From Sheuella amnicola (GTDB taxonomy: Bacteria; Pseudomonadota; Gammaproteobacteria; Burkholderiales; Burkholderiaceae_B), in assembly GCF_010499255.1 (NCBI RefSeq), contig NZ_JAAGRN010000005.1, positions 248,001 through 312,000 on the forward strand: 64,000 bases of DNA, in the 5' to 3' direction. Within the stretch, counting starts at the first letter, position 1. Each line of letters starts with the position of its first letter. The translations under genes and the position numbers were made by a program. The notes under the pieces were generated by a model that saw only the letters and a program-made list of their open reading frames with translations, was not told where the DNA came from and ran no database searches. Below, piece after piece: positions 24,856 to 33,547 of the stretch.

Positions 24856-26274
24856 TTCATTGATTGTCTTCCATTCTTTCACTTGTCGCTTCGTCAGCTG
24901 ATCAATGCTGCGCGAAGGCGGAACGACATAATACGTTCTACCAACTTCCTCATGCTCGCCATAACTGTAACTTGGCGCATTGAAGTACCAAAGATAGAAA
25001 AATAGAGTGAAGTTTTCTGGATCTGTCGCAACCATTCCATCCCCGGACTTCATCGTTGTTACGAGCGCTTTGGCAACCTCAGCAGAATCACCAAAAATTC
25101 CCGTATCGTTATATTTTGATATTGAGTCATTGAGCACGAGCCTGAAAGGGATTGTTAACGCACTTAAACACAGCACTACAGCAATCACATTCGCGACCTG
25201 CTTTGAATAGCTTTCCAAAATATCCGTGACGCCTTTATCGGTAAGGACTGCAAAGATAGGAATGAAATAGATCCATGTTCTTTCAAAGGGGATGCTGTGC
25301 TGTGCAAAAAACACGATGCCACCACCTAGCACGAGAGCACACAGCAGTGAAATTAGCCAATTCCCCTTTTCTTTTTTGCTTGCATAAAAACCGCGTAATA
25401 CAGCGACGATACAAATCAGCAGAAAAAATAACGGCACATCACGAATAAAATGAAAAAGAGTATCCTCAAAATGCCAACGGATACCTTTTAGAAATACACC
25501 ATATACCTGCGGTATGACCCAATCATTTGCAATGATTGCCTTCAGTCCAGACAGATAAACCACTGGCGCATAGATCAGAGTAGTGAGAAAGGCAATCTTT
25601 AATCCGCAGAGTAGATTAGATTGAATTAAATCAATCCGTCTGACATCTGCAGAGCGAAATCCTACGTAAGCAATCCAAAGCAAAAGTCCAAACAATGGAA
25701 ATACCATGGTTGGTATAGCAAAAATTCCTAACGCAGATAGAATAGCAACGGCGGTGCCGGCGCCTTTGCTTGGACTTCGTGAATATAACGATCCCAAAAT
25801 GACCAATGCAAGAAATACGCATACCAACAATGAATAACCGCGGGCATTTGTAGAAAACAAAATCATGTAGGGATTGGTCGCAACAACTGCGGCGGCAAAC
25901 AAACCTCTGCCGCCAAAGTGGCGCGTCACACAAAAGACCAATACGATTGAAACCACACCAAACATGAATGCAGGCACTCGAATTGCCCACGGATCAGCAC
26001 CGAATATCGAGGTCGATAGCTTGACGAAGATCGAGTGCAATACATGATTATTGGGGGTGGCATACGTTAGAACGCTCTTCCAGCCATCTTTGACCGAAGC
26101 CATGAACGTCCACGACTCATCCACACGCATGGGTTGATCCATAAAGTAGAGGCGAATAAATGCGCCTACCAAAACGATGGCAATTAACCAATTACGATCG
26201 CTTTGACTCTTGAAACAATCTTTAAAAAAAGGAAATAACTCAAGTTTCAAAAATTGAGTCATATTCTTATTCAT
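24838..26274 (-). CDS. GT-C-like membrane glycosyltransferase (family 39/PMT-like)
   Basis: A 478-residue polytopic membrane protein. After the first helix comes the periplasmic loop FMDQPMRVDESWTFMASVKD, with an Asp-Glu pair where GT-C enzymes such as ArnT and PMT keep their catalytic or metal-binding acids. Further family-like segments are NNHVLHSIFVKLSTSIFG and IRVPAFMFG, then about ten helices and a small C-terminal soluble part. The inferred role is transfer of a sugar from a polyprenyl-phosphate donor on the periplasmic side. It follows the carbamoyltransferase by 32 bases and ends the minus-strand operon beginning at the SxtJ-like gene. Confidence 0.78.
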   Translation of the reverse strand: MNKNMTQFLKLELFPFFKDCFKSQSDRNWLIAIVLVGAFIRLYFMDQPMRVDESWTFMASVKDGWKSVLTYATPNNHVLHSIFVKLSTSIFGADPWAIRVPAFMFGVVSIVLVFCVTRHFGGRGLFAAAVVATNPYMILFSTNARGYSLLVCVFLALVILGSLYSRSPSKGAGTAVAILSALGIFAIPTMVFPLFGLLLWIAYVGFRSADVRRIDLIQSNLLCGLKIAFLTTLIYAPVVYLSGLKAIIANDWVIPQVYGVFLKGIRWHFEDTLFHFIRDVPLFFLLICIVAVLRGFYASKKEKGNWLISLLCALVLGGGIVFFAQHSIPFERTWIYFIPIFAVLTDKGVTDILESYSKQVANVIAVVLCLSALTIPFRLVLNDSISKYNDTGIFGDSAEVAKALVTTMKSGDGMVATDPENFTLFFYLWYFNAPSYSYGEHEEVGRTYYVVPPSRSIDQLTKRQVKEWKTINETKIYR

Positions 26275-26306
26275 ACTGACTGCTTATCAAGAGCCGCATT
26301 GGGCCA

Positions 26307-28142
26307 TCAATCCAGTTCGTATGCGTTTTTATAATCTTTGATCAGAGCTGGATTCTGATCTTCTTTACGCATAATCGAATTTCCAACGGCAAGGAATTCT
26401 ATTTCCGTTCCCATTAAGCAATTAAAGGCGTCCTCTGGTGTGCAAACGATCGGTTCGCCACGTACATTGAAAGAGGTATTGACTAAGACAGGGCATCCAG
26501 TCAAAGACTTAAACCTTGAGATCAATTGATAATAGCGAGGATTGGTTTTCTCATGAACGGTCTGAACACGTGCGGAGTAATCAACATGTGTAATTGCCGG
26601 AATTTCAGACCGTGGCACGTTTAGCTTATCGATACCAAACAGTTTTTCCTGCTCCGCTGTCATTGGAAGCTGCTTATTCTTAGCCACTTCCGTTACAAGC
26701 AGCATATAGGGACTGTCTGTTTCAATATCAAACCACTCCGTGACGTCTTCACGCAATACGCTGGGAGCAAAGGGTCGAAATGACTCGCGATATTTAACTT
26801 TCAGATTCAATTGTTTTTGTAATGTTGGCGAACGGGGATCGGCAATAATCGATCGACCACCCAACGCGCGTGGTCCAAACTCCATGCGCCCCTGATGCCA
26901 CCCCACCGCCTTGCCATCGGCCAGAGCCTGTGCGGTTTGTTCAATCAGTTCGTCGTCTGATACCGTGGTAAATACTGCACCTGCGGCACGCAAACGTGAA
27001 TCAATATCACTTTGCTTATAACTTGGTCCCAGATAGGAGCCTTGCATTGCATCGGTTGGTTCGACAACACGCGGCTGATTCAACATCAGATGACACGCAG
27101 CCAAGGCGGCACCGACTGCACCGCCGGCATCACCCGCTGCCGGCTGAATCCAGATATTGTCAAAGATCTTTTCTTTGAGCAGCTTACCGTTCGCAACGCA
27201 GTTCAGTGCAACGCCACCTGCCAAGCATAAATTTCTTTGTCCGTTCGACTGACGAATACCTCGCGCCAGCTTGATCACAATCTCTTCAGTGACCGCTTGA
27301 ACCGATGCCGCCAAATCCATCTCTTTCTGAGTCAAGGGGCTTTCGGCTTTTCTAGGTGGACCACCAAAAAGCTGATCAAACCGCTCGTTGGTCATTGTTA
27401 AACCAGTGCAATAGTTGAAGTAGCGCATATCCAGGTGGAATGTGCCATCTTCTTTAATATCGATCAGGTGTGTTTTAATTAAATCTGCATAGCGTGGCAC
27501 ACCATAAGGCGCCAAACCCATCACCTTGTACTCACCCGAATTCACTTTAAACCCGGTGTAATAAGTAATCGCTGAATAGAGCAAACCCAAGGAATGCGGA
27601 AAGTGTATTTCTTTTTGAACAGTGAGCTGATTTCCTTGGCCTATTGCCAAAGAAGTCGTCGTCCATTCGCCCACGCCATCCATAGTCAGGACGGCCGCCT
27701 CTTCAAAAGGCGACGGAAAAAATGCCGAGGCCGCATGACTCAAATGATGCTCTGAAAACAGCAACCTTTCAGCCCAGTTCACCTGGTCTCCAAACTGTTC
27801 TTTCAGCGCATCACTGATCATTCGCTTTTGAAATAGCTTGTCTTTCAACCAAACCGGCAAAGATGCGACAAAACTTTTAAACCCTCTTGGTGCAAACGCC
27901 AAATATGTTTCAAGCAATCGCTCAAATTTCAGGAAAGGCTTATCGTAAAAAACGACATAATCAATATTCTCAGGTTTGAGTCCTGCCTCAGCCAAACAAT
28001 ATTTCACTGCCTGTGCTGGAAATTCCGAATCATGTTTTTTGCGCGTAAAGCGTTCTTCTTGCGCAGCGGCAATGATTTTTCCATCGACAACCAGACAAGC
28101 TGCTGAGTCGTGATAGTAAGCAGAAAAACCTAAAATATTCAT
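26307..28142 (-). CDS. NodU/CmcH-family O-carbamoyltransferase
   Basis: A 611-residue cytoplasmic enzyme using carbamoyl phosphate and ATP to carbamoylate hydroxyl groups. The N-terminal Kae1-like domain starts MNILGFSAYYHDSAACLVVD and holds the metal-binding HHLSHAASAFFPSPF near residue 135 and VLTMDGVGEW. The C-terminal domain holds the hallmark GWHQGRMEFGPRALGGRSII near residue 410 and later PVLVNTSFNVRGEPIV. The length is normal. The gene is immediately preceded (three-base gap) by the 49-codon SxtK-like gene and then SxtJ, the same trio that accompanies SxtI in saxitoxin clusters and many glycan loci. Here it probably carbamoylates a sugar of the surface glycan. Confidence 0.95.
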   Translation of the reverse strand: MNILGFSAYYHDSAACLVVDGKIIAAAQEERFTRKKHDSEFPAQAVKYCLAEAGLKPENIDYVVFYDKPFLKFERLLETYLAFAPRGFKSFVASLPVWLKDKLFQKRMISDALKEQFGDQVNWAERLLFSEHHLSHAASAFFPSPFEEAAVLTMDGVGEWTTTSLAIGQGNQLTVQKEIHFPHSLGLLYSAITYYTGFKVNSGEYKVMGLAPYGVPRYADLIKTHLIDIKEDGTFHLDMRYFNYCTGLTMTNERFDQLFGGPPRKAESPLTQKEMDLAASVQAVTEEIVIKLARGIRQSNGQRNLCLAGGVALNCVANGKLLKEKIFDNIWIQPAAGDAGGAVGAALAACHLMLNQPRVVEPTDAMQGSYLGPSYKQSDIDSRLRAAGAVFTTVSDDELIEQTAQALADGKAVGWHQGRMEFGPRALGGRSIIADPRSPTLQKQLNLKVKYRESFRPFAPSVLREDVTEWFDIETDSPYMLLVTEVAKNKQLPMTAEQEKLFGIDKLNVPRSEIPAITHVDYSARVQTVHEKTNPRYYQLISRFKSLTGCPVLVNTSFNVRGEPIVCTPEDAFNCLMGTEIEFLAVGNSIMRKEDQNPALIKDYKNAYELD

Positions 28143-28145
28143 CTG

Positions 28146-28295
28146 TTAAAACAATGTGTAAATGAAAGGCGCAACAATCGAGCCTTGAGCAAAAATCAGC
28201 ATAGCTCCTAAGATGACCATCAAAATAATGATCGGAGCTAACCACAATTTTTTGCGCGAACGCAGAAATGACCAGAGTTCTTTTAAGAATGACAC
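28146..28295 (-). CDS. Small membrane protein, DUF5989 (SxtK-like)
   Basis: Forty-nine codons from a GTG start at 28295 to TAA. The sequence begins VSFLKELWSFLRSRKKLWL (first residue Met when initiated), continues with one hydrophobic helix of about 20 residues, and ends AQGSIVAPFIYTLF, which is the DUF5989 pattern: an amphipathic LKELW-FL-RKK-W start, a single membrane span and an APFIYTLF end. It fits exactly between SxtJ (10-base gap) and the carbamoyltransferase (3-base gap), the known order of such genes. The function is unknown; a membrane tether for the carbamoyltransferase is an attractive inference. Confidence 0.85.
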   Translation of the reverse strand: MSFLKELWSFLRSRKKLWLAPIIILMVILGAMLIFAQGSIVAPFIYTLF

Positions 28296-28305
28296 GGTAG
28301 ATCGC

Positions 28306-28758
28306 TCAAAATTGATTTTTAAAAGTTTCAGCAGGTGAGTGTTCGTTTGTTCGATCGATCCAGTACGAAGTGACCGGTTTACGTTTGAGTCGCAACTCGT
28401 CTCTTCCGAATAAGCGAGTCACTAAAGCGACAGGAGTCAGGATCAGAAAAAAAATCGCACCTAGAACGATTGGACTCACGATTCGACCCATTAACTGCCC
28501 AAGTTCAAACCATAGCCGGTTAAATGGCGCCAGCAGTTTGGGCGCGCTCAAGGTGATTAACGCGATAAAACCTGACAGACTGGCCAGGCTAAAGACCGCC
28601 GTTTGGCCCCATCCTTTTAGATGTGCATAAATTCCCACCACAGCAAAGACTGCAGTAAAGAGCAAACCAAAGCGTCTTTCTGATGGCAGTTGTTGGGGTT
28701 GGTTTTGACTCATGTGTTTAAGTTTTTTTGCCCAAAATTGATGCATAAACTTTAACAT
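28306..28758 (-). CDS. SxtJ-family membrane protein
   Basis: Up to 150 residues. The sequence has PSERRFGLLFTAVFAVVGIY (the first of two N-terminal helices), a conserved APFNRLWFELGQLMGRIVSP segment and a third helix before LFGRDELRLKRK, then a soluble tail ending SYWIDRTNEHSPAETFKNQF. This matches the SxtJ family, proteins of unknown function found beside O-carbamoyltransferases. The start could be 28758, 28746 or 28713; the last gives MSQNQPQQLPSERRFG, a plausible N-terminus. First gene of the minus-strand unit SxtJ, SxtK-like, carbamoyltransferase, GT-C protein. It is divergent from the 464-residue gene, 47 bases away. Confidence 0.88.
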   Translation of the reverse strand: MLKFMHQFWAKKLKHMSQNQPQQLPSERRFGLLFTAVFAVVGIYAHLKGWGQTAVFSLASLSGFIALITLSAPKLLAPFNRLWFELGQLMGRIVSPIVLGAIFFLILTPVALVTRLFGRDELRLKRKPVTSYWIDRTNEHSPAETFKNQF

Positions 28759-28805
28759 AGAGGCTATTTTTAAAATCTTCGATTTTTAACCCTTCACGAT
28801 ACTGA

Positions 28806-30200
28806 ATGGATCTTGCCCTGAATCAGCTTAAGCAGTCTATCTTCAAGCAAGATTTTTTCTCGCTTGCGGGCAATCGTAAAACCATTGTCCTTTACAACCC
28901 CCTGTCTGGTAAGGGGCATTTTGATTCCTGGTGCGCACTCTTTACTCGAAGCTTGGTTGTTAAGGGTTGGTCCGTCTGTGTTTTGACACCCGATGCGAGT
29001 CGGATCCTTTCCGAGCTGCAAGACCTGAGCGAAGAGCGACGTCAACAGGTCTTGATACTTGACCCCCAAACCTGTTTACCCCTTTCGCCGCTAGCGCAGT
29101 ATCTCACCAAAAACAAACTATCCCTTAATCTTCAACACTATCTCGTTACTACCCTGAGGAACAGAACGGATGTCCGTAGGGGTTTTGTGGACCGTCTTCA
29201 TCGGATGGTTTGCAGAAAATTGCATGGATTCTTTCTGCGAAAACTAAACCCATCTTTCAAAGTCAGCCCTCACTCACCTATTGATTTTTATGATGATATT
29301 CAATTAGTTAGACAATTGATGTCTTCGCAACCTCAAATTATTTTGAATATGTATTTGGATATTTATTCAAACGTACAAACTGACTGGGAACCCTTTTATC
29401 GAAAAGTCGATTGGCATTGGACTGGCATTCATATCGATATCAACAATACGCTCCCAGCTATTTACAAAAGTAAGCTTAAAGGCCTGAAAAGTATTTTTTA
29501 TATTAATGAAGACCTTGATCTTTCGAAACTCAAACAAATTGGACATATCGATCATCATTGGCTGCCAGACGTTGCCAGCACTGCCTTACCTGACCAACCC
29601 ACGCCCCTCACTTTAAAAGCAACTAGCCTGGCCAAGGGACGAAAAATTATCTTTTTGGGAGGAGCGATCGGCGGAACTAAAAATATCGCAGCCTGGTGCG
29701 CTGTGATCCGCTTACTTGATCCTAGGGAATGGTTCTTTATTCAGGCGGGCGTGGTGGATCGGACGACGCTATCCATAAATGACTTAACCGCCTTGCAAGA
29801 CATCGAATCTAATCCTCCAGAAAACCTGCTGACTTTTGATCATTATCTTAAAAATGATAGCGAATTCAATGAGTTAATTTCGATTTCAGATTTAATCTGG
29901 GGTATTTATCGTGATTTTGACCGTAGCAGCAACATTCTCGGAAAATCCGCCATGTTTCATAAGCCAATTTTAGTAAGCAACAAATTCCTGATGGGGCAAC
30001 GTGTCAAAGAATATGGAATTGGTTTGGCTGTCGACGAAAACAGCGCCAAGCAGATTGCGGAATCCATCGCCTTTTTAATTTCTCACCCAGTTGATTCAAA
30101 GCATTTTGACCGTTATAGCCTTGAACATGGTCCTGAAGCTCTTTCAGACAAATTGGATCAGTCTTTAACCAAATATTGCCAAACTGAAAAACTCGATTAA
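28806..30200 (+). CDS. Putative GT-B-like glycosyltransferase, family not recognised
   Basis: A 464-residue soluble protein I cannot assign with certainty. The N-terminus has VLYNPLSGKGHFDSWCALF, like the first loop of a Rossmann domain. The C-terminal half reads like a family 4-type transferase without its best signature: KIIFLGGAIGGTKNIAAWC near residue 278, then a segment SISDLIWGIYRDFDRSSNIL, and KPILVSNKFLMGQRVKEYGI with DENSAKQIAESIAFL, as in donor-binding domains. The order of these parts supports a nucleotide-sugar glycosyltransferase. It sits between the SxtJ gene (divergent) and the epimerase operon, and a hairpin follows its stop, so it is probably a single-gene unit. Confidence 0.7.
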   Translation: MDLALNQLKQSIFKQDFFSLAGNRKTIVLYNPLSGKGHFDSWCALFTRSLVVKGWSVCVLTPDASRILSELQDLSEERRQQVLILDPQTCLPLSPLAQYLTKNKLSLNLQHYLVTTLRNRTDVRRGFVDRLHRMVCRKLHGFFLRKLNPSFKVSPHSPIDFYDDIQLVRQLMSSQPQIILNMYLDIYSNVQTDWEPFYRKVDWHWTGIHIDINNTLPAIYKSKLKGLKSIFYINEDLDLSKLKQIGHIDHHWLPDVASTALPDQPTPLTLKATSLAKGRKIIFLGGAIGGTKNIAAWCAVIRLLDPREWFFIQAGVVDRTTLSINDLTALQDIESNPPENLLTFDHYLKNDSEFNELISISDLIWGIYRDFDRSSNILGKSAMFHKPILVSNKFLMGQRVKEYGIGLAVDENSAKQIAESIAFLISHPVDSKHFDRYSLEHGPEALSDKLDQSLTKYCQTEKLD

Positions 30201-30238
30201 TTACCTCGAGTTAGCAGTTATTCATCCGTACTTGATTC

Positions 30239-30265
30239 AAAGCGATTCGCTGTAGGAATCGCTTT
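30239..30265 (+). terminator. Hairpin after the 464-residue gene
   Basis: AAAGCGATTC (30239-30248) and GAATCGCTTT (30256-30265) pair perfectly over ten bases with a seven-base loop, 38 bases past the stop codon. The stem ends in three Ts and no longer U-run follows, so it is a fair but not ideal intrinsic terminator separating this gene from the epimerase operon. Confidence 0.55.
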
Positions 30266-30317
30266 AACACCGTTACAATCACCCAAAAGCATAGTTTCAA
30301 ACATCGAGGTGTTTCGC

Positions 30318-31376
30318 GTGTCCATTTCTCAGGCTTATAAAGACAAAACCATCCTGATCACAGGCGGCGCAGGTGCAATTGGTAGCAATCTTACCCGTGC
30401 ACTCGCACAAGCAGGTGCAGCGAAGGTTGTCATTTTGGATGACTTGTCTGCATCCTACGAATGGAGCATCCCGAACTTACCCAATGTCCTGTTCGTTAAA
30501 GGCAGCATTACGAGCGATATCGATTTAAAGCGTGTTTTTCACGAAAAACCCGACTACATCTTTCATCTAGCCGCTTTCTTCGCGAATCAAAACTCCGTCG
30601 ATTATCCTGAAAAAGATCTGATGGTCAGTCAGCTCGGCACCATCAAGATGCTAGAACACGCCGTACTGCAAAGCGGCATTAAACGCTTTGTTTATGCTGG
30701 GTCAGGTTGCGCCATTTACGGTGCACAGGCACCTCTTCCTCTCAAAGAAGAGTTTATGTCCATGCATCTGACAACCCCTTACCAAATTTCAAAAATGGCG
30801 GGCGAGTTGTATTGCAACTTCTACTGGCATCACTATGGTTTGCCAGTTGTCAAAACACGTTTCTTCAATTCCTATGGCCCTGGCGAAGTCCCCGGTCAAT
30901 ACCGTAACGTGATCCCAAATTTCATTTATTGGGCAATGAAAGGACAGCCTCTCCCTATCACGGGCGACGGAAAAATGACCCGCGACTTTACGTATGTCAT
31001 GGATATCGTTGACGCGTTACTCAGAGCAGGCATTGTTGAAGAAGCCATTGGTGCCGAAATGAACATCGCATCAGCCCGTGAAATTGAAATCGTTCAAATG
31101 GCGGAAATGGTCAACGAACTCACTGGTAACAAGGCTGGTCTGCTCTACACCGATCGTCGAAAGTGGGATACCAAGTCACGTCTGCTTGCCAGCATCGACA
31201 AAGCAAAAGATCTACTCGGTTACGACCCTAAAACGACCTTTGAAGACGGTCTGCGCACGACAATCGACTGGTTCAAGAACAATTGGGACGATATCCGCCG
31301 CGATGCTGAGTTCCCCCCCGGAATGTCTTCAGCCGTCAAAAACTATGTGCTGCGCCAAGACTCTGAGAAGAAATGA
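30318..31376 (+). CDS. NAD-dependent sugar epimerase/dehydratase
   Basis: An extended SDR of about 352 residues acting on a nucleotide sugar. Motifs: TGGAGAIGSNLTRALAQAGA near residue 15, AGSGCAIYGAQAP near 130, catalytic YQISKMAGE and FFNSYGPGEVPGQYRNVIPN, then GDGKMTRDFTYVMDIVDALL. These resemble UDP-glucose 4-epimerase and GDP-mannose dehydratase relatives, but the exact sugar is not deducible. I choose the GTG at 30318, which has GAGG eight bases upstream; another GTG at 30309 opens the frame. Its stop overlaps the next gene by four bases (ATGA), so it is coupled to the bi-domain oxidoreductase and family 4 glycosyltransferase. Confidence 0.92.
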   Translation: MSISQAYKDKTILITGGAGAIGSNLTRALAQAGAAKVVILDDLSASYEWSIPNLPNVLFVKGSITSDIDLKRVFHEKPDYIFHLAAFFANQNSVDYPEKDLMVSQLGTIKMLEHAVLQSGIKRFVYAGSGCAIYGAQAPLPLKEEFMSMHLTTPYQISKMAGELYCNFYWHHYGLPVVKTRFFNSYGPGEVPGQYRNVIPNFIYWAMKGQPLPITGDGKMTRDFTYVMDIVDALLRAGIVEEAIGAEMNIASAREIEIVQMAEMVNELTGNKAGLLYTDRRKWDTKSRLLASIDKAKDLLGYDPKTTFEDGLRTTIDWFKNNWDDIRRDAEFPPGMSSAVKNYVLRQDSEKK

Positions 31377-33547
31377 AGCAAGTTGTTCAAAGCTATAAAA
31401 CAGGTGATGTCACCCTGCGTGACGTTCCTGTGCCTCAGTGTGGCGGAAAACGTATTCTGGTCCGCAACACTTGTTCGCTGATCAGTTTAGGCACCGAGCG
31501 CTCAACGATTGAGTTGGGTCGAAAATCCTTAATGGGTAAAGCGGCTTCCAGACCCGATCTGGTACGCAGGGCTTGGGACAAAGCTAAAAAAGAAGGCTTT
31601 CTCAAAACATGGCAAGAAGCCATGGGCCGTCTTGATACACCGACCCCTTTAGGCTACAGCAGTGCTGGCATTGTTGAACAATGCGGTACGGCTGCGACAG
31701 AGTTTTCGCCTGGTGATCGCGTAGCTTGTATCGGACAAGGATTCGCCTCCCATGCAGATTTTGTCTCCATTCCTGTCAACCTGGCTTGTCGGGTTCCTGA
31801 GGGTGTCAGTGCAGAAGAAGCATCATTTGGCATGCTTGGAATTATTGCGCTGCACGGAATTCGCAGCGCGAATCTGACCTTTGGGTCTCGCGTAGTGGTG
31901 ATGGGTCTCGGTCTTTTGGGCCTTCTCACCATCCAAATGTTGCGAGCGTATGGTTGCGAAGTGATCGCACTTGATCCTTCGCTCGACAAAATTGAACTCG
32001 CCAAAAAGTATGGCTTTCAGCAGGTCACGACAGACACTGAAGAGCTCACCCGCTTGTCCGACACTTTCACTGGCGGCTATGGTGCCGATGCAGTCATCAT
32101 TACGGCAGCAAGCAAAGACCGCGGTCCGGTGGATCTGGCGGTACAGCTTTGTCGCCCCAAAGGCAGAATTGTGGTCGTCGGCACTGCAGACATCCATCCT
32201 GATCGTAATGAACTTTGGCTCAAAGAAATCGATCTGGTTGTCTCCAAAGCCGCTGGTCCTGGATCTCTTGATCCGCTTTACGAACTGGAAGGTCTCGAAC
32301 TACCGATTGGTGAAGTTCGCTGGACACAAAAGCGTAACCTGCAAGAATTCCTGCGCTTGCTTGCCGATAAAAAAGTGGATGTTCAACCGCTGATTACACA
32401 TCGCTTCATCATCGGCGAGGCTGAAAGCGTGTACGCTCAATTCATCGCGGGCAAACTGATTCAGCCCATTGGTGTCTTGCTTGAGTACCCGAGCAACACC
32501 ATCATTGAGCGTTCGTTACCCTTGCCAGCGAGTCAGGCAAAGTCCAACACGTCAAAGGGTCACATACAAATCGGTGTCATCGGTGCGGGCCTGTTTGGCA
32601 AGGCCTTGTTATTACCCGCCTTACAAAAGCAGTCTGGGGTCTCTTTACACACCCTGGTTACTGGCTCAGGTGCAAGTGTTGAACACAGCGCACGCAAGTT
32701 TGGTTTCGCCAACCAAGCAACAGATAGTGCATCCCTTTGGTCTAACCCCGACGTTGATGGAATTGTTGGCATCACACCTCACAGTCAGCATGCCAGACTC
32801 GTTAGCGATGCGATTCAATATGGCAAAGCGCTGTTTATCGAAAAGCCGTTGTGTACAACCGAAGAGGAATTTAACGCTCTAAAAGCTCTTGCCACTCAAG
32901 CAACCAGCCTACCGATTCTGTTCGTTGGACACAACCGACGCTTTTCACCGCATGCTGTGCAGATGCGTCAATGGCTAGCGAGCCGTCAGTCCCCCTTAGT
33001 CATGCAGATGCGTATCAATACTGGATTTGTCCCTGCATCGCATTGGGTTCATTCTGACGATGAAGGTCGCAGCCGTGTCGTGGGTGAAATGTCTCATTTT
33101 ATTGATCTGATCCAGTCGCTGGCTGGTGCCCTTATCGTTCGTGTATCTGCAGAACGCATTTCAGGCGATAACCGGACAAGCGTAAATAATGACAATATCG
33201 CCATCAGTTTCAAACTCTCAGACGGCTCTGTTGGCGCGCTGATTTACTCGGCTTCCGGGGATAAGGCGTTTTCGCGAGAAGCATTGGAAATTTTCTTTGA
33301 CGGCAAAACCATCACCTCAAAAGATTTCCGCCTGAGCGAATTCCATCACAACGGAAAGACCGATACCTTTAAAACACGCAATCAAGAGATGGGTTACCTC
33401 GAAGAATTAAAACACTTCACCGACTGCGTTTCCGGTAAAGACTCCATCGCCGTCCCTCCAACTGAAGTATTTGCGACCATGGCGGTCATTTTCGGTATCG
33501 AGCGCGCCTTGGCGACTGCTCAGGTCATCAGTTTGGATATGCCGTGA
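31373..33547 (+). CDS. Bi-domain oxidoreductase: zinc-ADH-like plus Gfo/Idh/MocA
   Basis: A 724-residue fusion. Residues 1 to about 370 form a medium-chain dehydrogenase: LISLGTERSTIELGRKSLMG near residue 37, then GYSSAGIVEQCG, and the coenzyme loop VVMGLGLLGLLTIQMLRAYG near 174. Residues of about 395-720 form a Gfo/Idh/MocA domain: QIGVIGAGLFGKALLLPALQ near 398, then FIEKPLCTTEEEFNAL and GEMSHFIDLIQSLAG. Each half has its own NAD(P)-binding site, so two successive redox steps on one sugar or its ester could be catalysed. The gene overlaps its neighbours on both sides, between an epimerase and a WbuB-like glycosyltransferase, which places it in nucleotide-sugar or glycan modification. The exact reaction is not known. 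Confidence 0.92.
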   Translation: MKQVVQSYKTGDVTLRDVPVPQCGGKRILVRNTCSLISLGTERSTIELGRKSLMGKAASRPDLVRRAWDKAKKEGFLKTWQEAMGRLDTPTPLGYSSAGIVEQCGTAATEFSPGDRVACIGQGFASHADFVSIPVNLACRVPEGVSAEEASFGMLGIIALHGIRSANLTFGSRVVVMGLGLLGLLTIQMLRAYGCEVIALDPSLDKIELAKKYGFQQVTTDTEELTRLSDTFTGGYGADAVIITAASKDRGPVDLAVQLCRPKGRIVVVGTADIHPDRNELWLKEIDLVVSKAAGPGSLDPLYELEGLELPIGEVRWTQKRNLQEFLRLLADKKVDVQPLITHRFIIGEAESVYAQFIAGKLIQPIGVLLEYPSNTIIERSLPLPASQAKSNTSKGHIQIGVIGAGLFGKALLLPALQKQSGVSLHTLVTGSGASVEHSARKFGFANQATDSASLWSNPDVDGIVGITPHSQHARLVSDAIQYGKALFIEKPLCTTEEEFNALKALATQATSLPILFVGHNRRFSPHAVQMRQWLASRQSPLVMQMRINTGFVPASHWVHSDDEGRSRVVGEMSHFIDLIQSLAGALIVRVSAERISGDNRTSVNNDNIAISFKLSDGSVGALIYSASGDKAFSREALEIFFDGKTITSKDFRLSEFHHNGKTDTFKTRNQEMGYLEELKHFTDCVSGKDSIAVPPTEVFATMAVIFGIERALATAQVISLDMP

